A stretch of 5,442 bases of DNA from Thiohalobacter sp. (GTDB lineage Bacteria > Pseudomonadota > Gammaproteobacteria > Thiohalobacterales > Thiohalobacteraceae), in NCBI GenBank assembly GCA_027030825.1, contig JALVEM010000033.1, positions 1-5,442 of the forward strand, read 5' to 3'. Position 1 is the stretch's first letter. Every line of letters begins with the position of its first letter. The notes under the pieces are model-generated. The model ran no database searches. It saw nothing but the letters and a program-made list of their open reading frames with translations, and was not told the DNA's origin. Of this stretch, positions 1 to 4,118 are shown piece by piece. A program made the position numbers and the translations under genes.

Positions 1-69
1 ACCGGCCTCGGCGTCGAAGATCGCCACGCCGGTCTCGTCGCAGGAGGTTTCGATGCCGAGCACGCGCAT
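1..69 (-). CDS. tsaD: TsaD, tRNA N6-threonylcarbamoyladenosine transferase (5' end only)
   Basis: Reading the minus strand from the ATG at 69 down to 1 gives 23 residues beginning MRVLGIETSCDETGVAIFD. This is the N-terminus of the TsaD/Kae1/Gcp family. The GIETSCDETG stretch is the conserved phosphate-binding start of its ASKHA-type ATPase fold. TsaD acts in the cytoplasm with TsaB and TsaE. It transfers the threonylcarbamoyl group made by TsaC to A37 of ANN-decoding tRNAs (t6A). The rest of the gene lies left of the window. Divergent placement next to rpsU is the usual gammaproteobacterial arrangement. There is no purine-rich Shine-Dalgarno sequence upstream of the ATG, and a promoter-like pair of hexamers sits so close that the mRNA could be nearly leaderless. 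The start is supported by alignment to the family's usual first residues. Confidence 0.94.
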   Translation of the reverse strand, partial: MRVLGIETSCDETGVAIFDAEAG

Positions 70-77
70 GGGCGGCG

Positions 78-106
78 ATTGTCCGCGCCGCGGATCAGGG
101 TGGCAA
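78..106 (-). promoter_or_regulatory. Candidate sigma-70 promoter of tsaD
   Basis: On the minus strand, TTGCCA (plus-strand 101-106; 5/6 match to the -35 consensus) is followed after exactly 17 bp by GACAAT (plus-strand 78-83; 4/6 match to the -10 consensus). Transcription would start near 71-72, only about 2-3 nt before the tsaD ATG at 69. That agrees with the missing Shine-Dalgarno sequence and suggests a leaderless or nearly leaderless message. This is pattern matching only, and another promoter inside or beyond the heptad array is possible. Confidence 0.45.
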
Positions 107-117
107 GCAGGGCCTGG

Positions 118-201
118 GGGTGAGGGGTGAGGGATGAGGGGTGAGGAGTGAGGAGTGAGGGGTGAGGAGTGAGGAGTGAGGGGTGAGGGGCGAGGAGTGA
201 G
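118..201. repeat. Heptanucleotide tandem repeat, 12 units
   Basis: Twelve head-to-tail 7-bp units follow GRGTGAG: six are GAGTGAG or the single-base variants GGATGAG and GGGCGAG mixed with GGGTGAG copies. There is no indel across the 84 bp. The array begins 11 bp upstream of the putative tsaD -35 hexamer and ends at the left inverted end of the first 181-bp unit. Heptanucleotide arrays of this kind occur in intergenic DNA of several bacteria and can change copy number by slippage. The plus strand is almost all purine apart from the T or C in each unit. No coding role is visible. Confidence 0.95.
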
Positions 202-202
202 G

Positions 203-383
203 AGCCTGGAGGGAAGGCGCGAGGGGCGACTCGCCGCCGCCGAGCATCGCAGGACCGGCGCGAGACGAGCGAGGGCTGTCCGAGCCCGCAGGGCGAGTTC
301 CCGAGCGCGCGCCGGGCCGAGAAGCGCAGGGCACCGCACAAGCGGCAAGGCGCCGGAGCCTCGAGCCGCCTTCCCTGCAGGCT
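203..383. repeat. 181-bp intergenic repeat unit, copy 1, with inverted ends
   Basis: The core 215-382 is repeated at 401-568 with five substitutions in 168 bp (about 97% identity, no indel, offset 186). The unit is bounded by a 17-bp inverted repeat matching at 16 of 17 positions: 203-219 against 367-383 (left arm AGCCTGGAGGGAAGGCG). Internal small stems such as GGGCT/AGCCC are present. Inverted ends, compact length and duplication suggest a MITE-like or other non-autonomous intergenic element, but there is no clear target-site duplication and no transposase nearby. Both strands are open for long stretches, which I attribute to GC content rather than coding. Confidence 0.85.
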
Positions 384-388
384 GGGTA

Positions 389-569
389 CGACTGCGGGGC
401 AGGCGCGAAGGGCGACTCGCCGCTGCCGAGCACCGCAGGACCGGCGCGAAACGAGCGAGGGCTGTCCGAGCCCGCAGGGCGAGTTCCCGAGCGCGCGCCG
501 GGCCGAGAAGCGCAGGGCACCGCACAAGCGGCAAGGCGCCGGAGCCTCGAGCCGCCTTCCCTGCGGGCG
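389..569. repeat. 181-bp intergenic repeat unit, copy 2
   Basis: This is the second copy of the preceding unit, starting 186 bp downstream with a 5-bp spacer (384-388). Its ends form a weaker inverted repeat (389-405 against 553-569, 13 of 17 positions). The changes lie mainly near the two ends, while the middle is identical to copy 1. Just after it, about 567-589 again resembles the first 25 bp of the core, so a third, truncated copy may have been present. The pair together with the heptad array fills nearly all of the tsaD-rpsU gap up to the rpsU promoter. Confidence 0.85.
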
Positions 570-610
570 CAAGGGGGCGATCCGCCGCCACGCCTCAGCG
601 ACGCTGCGTT

Positions 611-639
611 TTGATTTTCAGGCCACGGGAAGATAGAAT
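611..639 (+). promoter_or_regulatory. Sigma-70 promoter of rpsU operon
   Basis: TTGATT at 611-616 (4/6 match to -35) and TAGAAT at 634-639 (5/6 match to -10) are separated by the optimal 17 bp. This is the best promoter match in the window on the plus strand. It lies 84 bp upstream of the rpsU ATG, so transcription would start near 645-647 and give a leader of about 77 nt. I see no LexA-type box (CTG-N10-CAG) next to it, unlike the E. coli rpsU promoter region. Confidence 0.7.
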
Positions 640-652
640 GCGCGATCTTCAA

Positions 653-681
653 GTCCGGCGCCGGCCGGACGTTATCTTTTT
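653..681 (+). promoter_or_regulatory. Hairpin plus T-run in rpsU leader
   Basis: GTCCGGC (653-659) and GCCGGAC (664-670) form a perfect 7-bp GC-rich stem with a 4-nt loop. Six bases later comes a run of five T (677-681). It starts within about 10 nt of the predicted transcription start. It resembles an intrinsic terminator with a long gap before the T-run, so it may be a weak attenuator or a 5' stabilising hairpin. No function is proven by the sequence. Confidence 0.5.
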
Positions 682-722
682 GCGATCGGAAATCCAGCAA
701 GAGACACGAGGAAACGATCTAC

Positions 723-938
723 ATGCCAACAGTCCGCGTCAAGGAAAACGAACCCTTCGAAGTGGCGATGCGCCGCTTCAAGCGCTCCTGCGAAAAAGCC
801 GGCATCCTCTCCGAGGTGCGCCGCCGCGAGTACTACGAGAAACCCACCCAGGAGCGCAAGCGCAAGCGCGCCGCCGCCATCAAGCGCCACATGAAGAAAC
901 TGGCGCGCGAAGCCGCGCGCATGAGCCGCCGCTACTGA
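723..938 (+). CDS. rpsU: 30S ribosomal protein S21
   Basis: The 71-residue product begins MPTVRVKENEPFEVAMRRFK and matches S21 along its whole length, including RSCEKAG, EVRRREYYEKPT and the Lys/Arg-rich C-terminal half. E. coli S21 is also 71 residues. S21 is a small, very basic protein of the 30S platform near the anti-Shine-Dalgarno end of 16S rRNA, and it helps initiation on natural mRNAs. The start is fixed by this alignment and by GAGGA at 708-712, a rather long 10 nt before the ATG. It is the first gene of the cluster behind the promoter at 611-639. The next gene begins only 10 nt after its stop, so the two are almost certainly co-transcribed. Confidence 0.98.
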   Translation: MPTVRVKENEPFEVAMRRFKRSCEKAGILSEVRRREYYEKPTQERKRKRAAAIKRHMKKLAREAARMSRRY

Positions 939-948
939 CCCCCTTCCC

Positions 949-1398
949 ATGTCCCTCAAGGACCGCATCACGGAAGACATGAAATCCGCGATGCGCGCGG
1001 GCGACAAGCCGCGCCTGGCGGCCATTCGCCTGATCCTCGCCGCCATCAAGCAGCGCGAGGTCGACGAACGCAAGACGCTCACCGACGAAGAGATCGTCGC
1101 GACCCTGGACCGGATGCGCAAGCAGCGCCGCGAGTCCATCGAGCAGTACGAGAAGGCCGGCCGCGACGACTTGGCCGGCAAGGAAGCCTTCGAACTCGAA
1201 GTCATCGAATCCTACCTCCCCCAGCCCCTCGGCGAGGACGAGATCGCCGACCTGATCTCGCAGGCGATCGAGGAAACCGGCGCCGCGAGCATCAAGGACA
1301 TGGGCAAGGTCATGGGCTGGCTCAAGCCCCGCCTCGCCGGCCGTGCCGACATGGGCAAGGTCAGCGGCCAGGTCAAGGCCCGCCTCGCCGGGCAATAA
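949..1398 (+). CDS. yqeY: GatB/YqeY domain protein
   Basis: The 149-residue protein begins MSLKDRITEDMKSAMRAGDK and carries family hallmarks: LRLI-like RLILAAIKQREVDER near residues 27-41, EIVATLDRMRKQRRES near 48-63, the ESYLPQPL motif near 87-94, and a C-terminal DMGKVMGWLKPRLAGRADMG segment in which DMGKV occurs twice. Length and domain content match the YqeY family, a helical domain shared with the tail of GatB, the tRNA-binding subunit of Asp/Glu-tRNA amidotransferase. The role of the stand-alone protein is not firmly established; a link to tRNA or translation is inference. It starts 10 nt after the rpsU stop. The bases before its ATG are pyrimidine-rich (CCCCCTTCCC) with no Shine-Dalgarno sequence, so translation probably depends on ribosomes finishing rpsU. 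A repeat island follows immediately instead of dnaG. Confidence 0.93.
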   Translation: MSLKDRITEDMKSAMRAGDKPRLAAIRLILAAIKQREVDERKTLTDEEIVATLDRMRKQRRESIEQYEKAGRDDLAGKEAFELEVIESYLPQPLGEDEIADLISQAIEETGAASIKDMGKVMGWLKPRLAGRADMGKVSGQVKARLAGQ

Positions 1399-1406
1399 GC
1401 CCGACG

Positions 1407-1439
1407 ATAGTCACGGAACCCACCGAATCCACGGAAGGA
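1407..1439 (+). repeat. Left arm of 33-bp inverted repeat framing the island
   Basis: Bases 1412-1439 are the exact reverse complement of 2158-2185 (28 bp). The match extends outward over ATAG (1407-1410 with 2187-2190) with a single T/G mismatch at 1411/2186. The arm begins 9 bp after the yqeY stop. It consists of degenerate 9-bp units of the CCACGGAA type. Confidence 0.95.
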
Positions 1440-1560
1440 AAGTCCTTTCCGGCATCACCGATCCGTAACGCAGAGAGCGCAGAACACGTGGAGAAGGAAT
1501 TTCACCCCTGCCTAACGAGTCCGCGGGCGGGGAAACAGCGTGTCGAAGAGCTCTCCATCG

Positions 1561-1649
1561 TCCCGGCCGAGTCCTTCTTCCCGTCGTCCCGGCCGAGTCC
1601 TTTTTCCCGTCATCCCGGCCGAGTCCTTCTCCCCGTCATCCCGGCCGAG
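1561..1649. repeat. 26-bp tandem repeat, 3 units plus partial fourth
   Basis: The core TCCCGGCCGAG recurs at 1561, 1587, 1613 and 1639, exactly 26 bp apart. The first three are followed by TCCTT and a pyrimidine-rich tail ending CCGTCA/G. The fourth copy runs straight into the first palindromic unit as its left arm. The array therefore looks like an outward expansion of that arm. Confidence 0.93.
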
Positions 1650-1760
1650 CGGAGCGAGAGCCGGGACCTCGCAAAAGCGGTCGATGCGGCGTGAAACGGC
1701 GGCTTCGTTGTCGAGGTCCCGGATCTTCGCATCGCTTCGCGATGCTTCGTCCGGGACGAC
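1635..1760. repeat. REP/BIME-like palindromic unit 1
   Basis: The unit runs from GTCATCCCGG (1635-1644) to CCGGGACGAC (1751-1760), which are near-perfect inverted copies of each other. Inside are two hairpins. The first pairs TCCCGGC (1639-1645) with GCCGGGA (1660-1666). The second pairs GTCCCGGA (1716-1723) with TCCGGGAC (1750-1757) and encloses a further perfect stem, GCATCGC (1729-1735) with GCGATGC (1739-1745). The facing arms CCGGGACCTCG (1661-1671) and CGAGGTCCCGG (1712-1722) are exact inverted repeats around a 40-bp spacer. Two inverted palindromes around a spacer is the architecture of a BIME. REP elements are moved by RAYT (TnpA-REP) transposases, none of which is encoded here. Confidence 0.8.
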
Positions 1761-1775
1761 GGCCGTCATCTTTTT
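1716..1775 (+). terminator. Possible intrinsic terminator made from REP hairpin
   Basis: The strong two-level hairpin 1716-1757 is followed by the self-complementary GACGGCCGTC (1758-1767) and then five T (1771-1775). On the plus strand this could end or slow transcription coming from rpsU-yqeY. The 13-nt gap between the main stem and the T-run argues against an efficient classical terminator. REP hairpins can also act by stabilising upstream mRNA or by Rho-dependent termination. Confidence 0.3.
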
Positions 1776-1782
1776 CTCTACC

Positions 1783-1899
1783 GTCATTCCGGGCGAGCGA
1801 AGCGAGACCCGGAATCCAGAAACCACGCTGGTCCCAGCCACCGCGGCTGGTGCTTTTCCTGGATCCCGGATAGCCCGCTGCGCGGGCTTCCGGGATGAC
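1783..1899. repeat. REP/BIME-like palindromic unit 2
   Basis: GTCATTCCGGG (1783-1793) and CCGGGATGAC (1890-1899) are inverted ends. The left palindrome pairs ATTCCGGG (1786-1793) with CCCGGAAT (1808-1815) around CGAGCGAAGCGAGA. The right palindrome pairs ATCCCGGA (1863-1870) with TCCGGGAT (1889-1896) and AGCCCGC (1872-1878) with GCGGGCT (1882-1888) around a 3-nt loop. Between them CCAGCC/GGCTGG (1834-1839, 1845-1850) forms a third stem, and GGAATCCAG (1811-1819) faces CTGGATCCC (1859-1867). The left palindrome resembles the widespread proteobacterial ATTCC...GGAAT repeats (compare neisserial dRS3); that resemblance is from memory. Confidence 0.8.
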
Positions 1900-2034
1900 T
1901 GAGGGTGGAGGCTGCGCGGGCTTCCGGGATGACTGGGGGTGGGGGCTGCGCGGGCTTCCGGGATGACTGAGGGTGGGGGCTGCGCGGGCTTCCGGGATGA
2001 CTGGGGGTGGAGGCTGCGCGCTTTCCGGAATGCG
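1878..2034. repeat. 34-bp tandem repeat, 4 units plus degenerate fifth
   Basis: Units start CTGCGCGGGCTTCCGGGATG at 1878, 1912, 1946 and 1980, exactly 34 bp apart. A degenerate fifth copy starts at 2014, where CTTTCCGGAATG replaces the usual run. The unit tails alternate between GACTGAGGGTGG and GACTGGGGGTGG, so the array may have grown as 68-bp pairs. Each unit carries the right arm of the second palindromic unit, while the left arm (1863-1878) is present only once. Confidence 0.95.
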
Positions 2035-2088
2035 CAAAGGTGCGGATTCCGTACCAGCGCCTGCACCGTCCGGAACAACGGTGTGTTC

Positions 2089-2130
2089 TTCCAGCTTCCA
2101 GCTTCTGGATTCTGGATTCCGGATTCTGGC
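2089..2130. repeat. Second heptanucleotide array, 6 units
   Basis: Six contiguous 7-bp units follow the pattern TTCYRGM: TTCCAGC twice, TTCTGGA twice, TTCCGGA and TTCTGGC. TTCCAGC and TTCTGGA are partly complementary, so the array can fold on itself. It has the same period as the array at 118-201 but a different unit. Confidence 0.88.
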
Positions 2131-2146
2131 CCGCGCCAGCGGGCCA
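2127..2146. repeat. GC-rich hairpin upstream of dnaG
   Basis: TGGCCCGC (2127-2134) and GCGGGCCA (2139-2146) form a perfect 8-bp stem around a 4-nt loop, GCCA. There is no T-run on either side, so it is not a convincing intrinsic terminator. It sits between the heptad array and the right arm of the framing inverted repeat. Confidence 0.6.
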
Positions 2147-2157
2147 TTCTCTCATGA

Positions 2158-2190
2158 TCCTTCCGTGGATTCGGTGGGTTCCGTGGCTAT
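2158..2190 (-). repeat. Right arm of 33-bp inverted repeat framing the island
   Basis: This is the reverse complement of 1407-1439 with one mismatch. It is built of three 9-bp units, TTCCGTGGA (2161-2169), TTCGGTGGG (2170-2178) and TTCCGTGGC (2179-2187). It ends 25 bp before the dnaG start codon, so it lies where a dnaG promoter would be expected. Confidence 0.95.
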
Positions 2191-2215
2191 TCTTCTGGTG
2201 GGTTAAACTAGGCAC

Positions 2216-3946
2216 ATGTCCGGCCGCATCCCCCAAGCCTTTCTCGACGAGCTGCTCGCCCGCACCGACATCGTCGAGGTCATCGACGCCCGCGTGCCGC
2301 TGAAGAAGGCGGGCAAGGACTACCAGGCCTGCTGCCCCTTCCACAGCGAGAAGACCCCCTCGTTCACCGTCAGCCCCGCCAAGCAGTTCTACCACTGCTT
2401 CGGCTGCGGCGCGCACGGCAACGCCATCAGCTTCCTGATGGAATACGACCGCCTGCCCTTTCCCGATGCAGTCGAGGAGCTCGCCCGACTCGCCGGCATG
2501 GAGGTGCCGCGCGAGGCCGGCCGGCAATCGAACGATGACGGCATCGAACCCCTCTACCGCGTCCACGAGCTGGCCGCCGAGGCCTATCGCGAGACCCTGC
2601 GGAAATCTCCCGCAGCGATCGAGTATCTGCGCGGACGCGGGCTCTCGGGAGAGATCGCGCGGGATTTCGGCATCGGCCATGCGCCGCCGGGCTGGTCCTT
2701 CCTGATCGACCGGCTGGGCCGGGATCCGGTTCTGCGCACCGCGCTGGTGCAGGCCGGCCTGGTCGTGGAAAAGCCGGGCGGGCGCCTCCACGACCGCTTT
2801 CGCGACCGCATCATGTTCCCCATCAGGGACCGTCGCGGCCGGGTGGTCGCCTTCGGCGGACGCGTGCTGGGCGAGGGCACGCCCAAGTACCTCAATTCCC
2901 CGGAAACGCCCATCTTCCACAAGGGCCGCCTCCTCTATGGCCTCTACGAGGCACGCCAGGCCCACCGGCGGCTCGAGCGTGTCATCGTGGTGGAAGGCTA
3001 CATGGACGTGGTCGCGCTCGCCCAGCACGGCATCCGCAACGCCGTCGCCACTCTGGGCACCTCCACCACCACGGAACAGGTCGAACAGCTGTTCCGGGTC
3101 ACCGACGAGATCGTCTTCTGCTTCGACGGCGACGCCGCCGGCCGGGCCGCGGCCTGGCGGGCCGCCGAGAACGCCCTGCCCGCCATGCGCGCGCCCAAGC
3201 AGGCCCGCTTCCTGTTCCTGCCCGAAGGCGAGGACCCGGACAGCCGCGTCCGGACCGTGGGGCGCGAAGGCTTTCTGGAGGATCTGGCCGACGCCATTCC
3301 CTTCTCCGAATTCTTCTTTCGCCACCTGCGGGAGGACGCCGATCTCGACACCGCCGAAGGCCGGGCCCGGCTGGCCGCCCGGGCCCGGCCCCTGCTCGAC
3401 CGCCTGCCCGAGGGGCCCTTCCGCGAACTCATGGAAGCGGAACTCGCCGAACTGACCCGCCTGCAGCCGCGCCCGGGACGGCGCCGTGCCCAAACCATCC
3501 GTCAGACGCCCCAACCCACGCACACGACCCCCGTGCGCGAGGCCATCCGGCTGCTGCTCCATCACCCGTTCCTGGCCCGTGACCTGTCGCATCCCCCGCC
3601 GCGGGACGAGCGCCTGCCCGGTCTGCCACTGCTCGCCGAACTGGTTGATTTCATTGCCGAGAGCCCCCATCTCCCGACCACAGGCGCGATTCTCGAGCAT
3701 TTTCGCGAGCACCCTGCCGGCCAGGCCCTATGGAAATTGGCCGAGCGGCCGCCAAAGGTACCGGAAGGCGGCGAACTCACCGAATTCCTGGGGTTTCTCG
3801 ACCTGATCGAGCGGGAACTCGAGGCTCGGCACCTTCAGGACCGCCTCGCGGCCCTGAGTGCACGCCCCCCGAGCGCGCTCACGCCCGAGGAAACCGAGGA
3901 ACTTCGCCGCCTGCTTGCATGTCAAGTGAATATCAGGGAACGCTGA
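2216..3946 (+). CDS. dnaG: DNA primase
   Basis: The 576-residue protein is full length (E. coli DnaG is 581). It makes RNA primers for Okazaki fragments with the DnaB helicase. The N-terminal CHC2 zinc finger has ligands C40, H43, C61 and C64 within CPFHSEKTPSF and HCFGCG. The polymerase core carries DRFRDRIMFPI from 193 and PKYLNSPETPIFHKG near 223-237, with the conserved lysines K224 and K236. The TOPRIM fold has E260 in EGYMD, D304 and D306 in FDGDAAG, and D340 and D342 in EDPDS. All keep a constant offset of 5 from the E. coli positions. Residues from about 440 form the divergent helicase-binding C-terminal domain, in a frame intact to the TGA. The upstream Shine-Dalgarno sequence is poor (AGG at 2210-2212, 3 nt before the ATG). 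The ATG is fixed by the family start MSGRIPQAFLDELLARTDIV. The repeat island just upstream may decouple it from rpsU-yqeY. Confidence 0.98.
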   Translation: MSGRIPQAFLDELLARTDIVEVIDARVPLKKAGKDYQACCPFHSEKTPSFTVSPAKQFYHCFGCGAHGNAISFLMEYDRLPFPDAVEELARLAGMEVPREAGRQSNDDGIEPLYRVHELAAEAYRETLRKSPAAIEYLRGRGLSGEIARDFGIGHAPPGWSFLIDRLGRDPVLRTALVQAGLVVEKPGGRLHDRFRDRIMFPIRDRRGRVVAFGGRVLGEGTPKYLNSPETPIFHKGRLLYGLYEARQAHRRLERVIVVEGYMDVVALAQHGIRNAVATLGTSTTTEQVEQLFRVTDEIVFCFDGDAAGRAAAWRAAENALPAMRAPKQARFLFLPEGEDPDSRVRTVGREGFLEDLADAIPFSEFFFRHLREDADLDTAEGRARLAARARPLLDRLPEGPFRELMEAELAELTRLQPRPGRRRAQTIRQTPQPTHTTPVREAIRLLLHHPFLARDLSHPPPRDERLPGLPLLAELVDFIAESPHLPTTGAILEHFREHPAGQALWKLAERPPKVPEGGELTEFLGFLDLIERELEARHLQDRLAALSARPPSALTPEETEELRRLLACQVNIRER

Positions 3947-3987
3947 TGCGTCTCCCCCTGTACAGGCCGCAAGGCGGGGTCCCCAAC

Positions 3988-4016
3988 TGGAAATGTCACG
4001 CCTTGTGAATTAAACT
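3988..4016 (+). promoter_or_regulatory. Candidate weak promoter upstream of rpoD
   Basis: TGGAAA (3988-3993, 4/6 match to -35) is 17 bp from TAAACT (4011-4016, 4/6 match to -10). Transcription would start near 4022-4024, leaving a leader of about 95 nt. In E. coli, rpoD has extra promoters near the end of dnaG, so a local promoter is plausible. The match itself is weak. Confidence 0.35.
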
Positions 4017-4077
4017 GGCGGTTTGTGTTCCGAACCGCCGAGGCCGCCTGGCTTGGCGGTTCTCGCATATGGAACAC
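4017..4077 (+). promoter_or_regulatory. Competing hairpins in rpoD leader
   Basis: GGCGGTT occurs at 4017-4023 and 4055-4061, and its complement AACCGCC at 4033-4039. Hairpin I pairs 4017-4025 with 4031-4039 (9 bp with one G-U, 5-nt loop). Hairpin II pairs 4033-4042 with 4052-4061 (10 bp with one G-U, 9-nt loop). Both use 4033-4039, so they exclude each other. If hairpin II forms, GTGTTCC (4025-4031) is free to pair with GGAACAC (4071-4077), closing a helix around it. No U-run follows hairpin II, so it is not a standard terminator. A regulatory switch is inference; the pairings are seen directly. Confidence 0.55.
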
Positions 4078-4118
4078 CGGAATTTCAGAGACACTGCAGA
4101 GAGCAGACAGTGACGACC

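Larger units (their letters stand above)
1399..2215. repeat. Gene-free repeat island between yqeY and dnaG
   Basis: No credible gene lies in these 817 bp. From left to right it holds: the left arm of a 33-bp inverted repeat; a short 9-bp-period stretch (CGCAGAGAG/CGCAGAACA, 1469-1486); a 26-bp tandem array; two REP/BIME-like palindromic units; a 34-bp tandem array; a nested small palindrome (TTCCGG at 2023-2028 with CCGGAA at 2070-2075); a 7-bp array; a GC hairpin; and the right arm of the inverted repeat. Open frames crossing it on both strands repeat the same peptide in shifting frames, because 26 and 34 are not multiples of three. It therefore looks non-coding. It separates two genes that usually sit close together. 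Confidence 0.9.

Noticed and set aside
95..982. Open frames on both strands through the heptad array and 181-bp repeats (201 and 268 codons)
   Set aside because: Both encode repeated Arg/Ala/Pro/Ser-rich low-complexity peptide from the DNA repeats. The plus-strand one overruns rpsU in another frame, and neither has an SD or a known domain.
1561..2034. CRISPR array
   Set aside because: The 26-bp and 34-bp units are directly contiguous with no unique spacers, and there is no cas gene.
1399..2215. Insertion sequence with transposase or RAYT gene
   Set aside because: No frame in the island encodes anything like a transposase, and all long frames are repeat-derived peptide.
1784..3712. Minus-strand open frame of about 640 codons opposite dnaG and running into the repeat island
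   Set aside because: It lies antisense to a clear full-length dnaG. Its tail repeats the same peptide from the tandem arrays, and it shows no recognisable domain. Long antisense frames are expected in GC-rich genes with strong third-position bias.
3932..3947. Terminator at the end of dnaG (ATCAG/CTGAT)
   Set aside because: The stem is 5 bp, AT-containing, overlaps the stop codon and has no T-run.
3958..3965. LexA box: palindrome CTGTACAG after dnaG
   Set aside because: It is an 8-bp palindrome only; the gammaproteobacterial LexA site is a 16-bp CTG-N10-CAG pattern with an AT-rich middle.
3947..4118. tRNA or other structured RNA gene between dnaG and rpoD
   Set aside because: No tRNA-like TTCRA arm or acceptor pairing is visible; the structure is explained better as competing leader hairpins.
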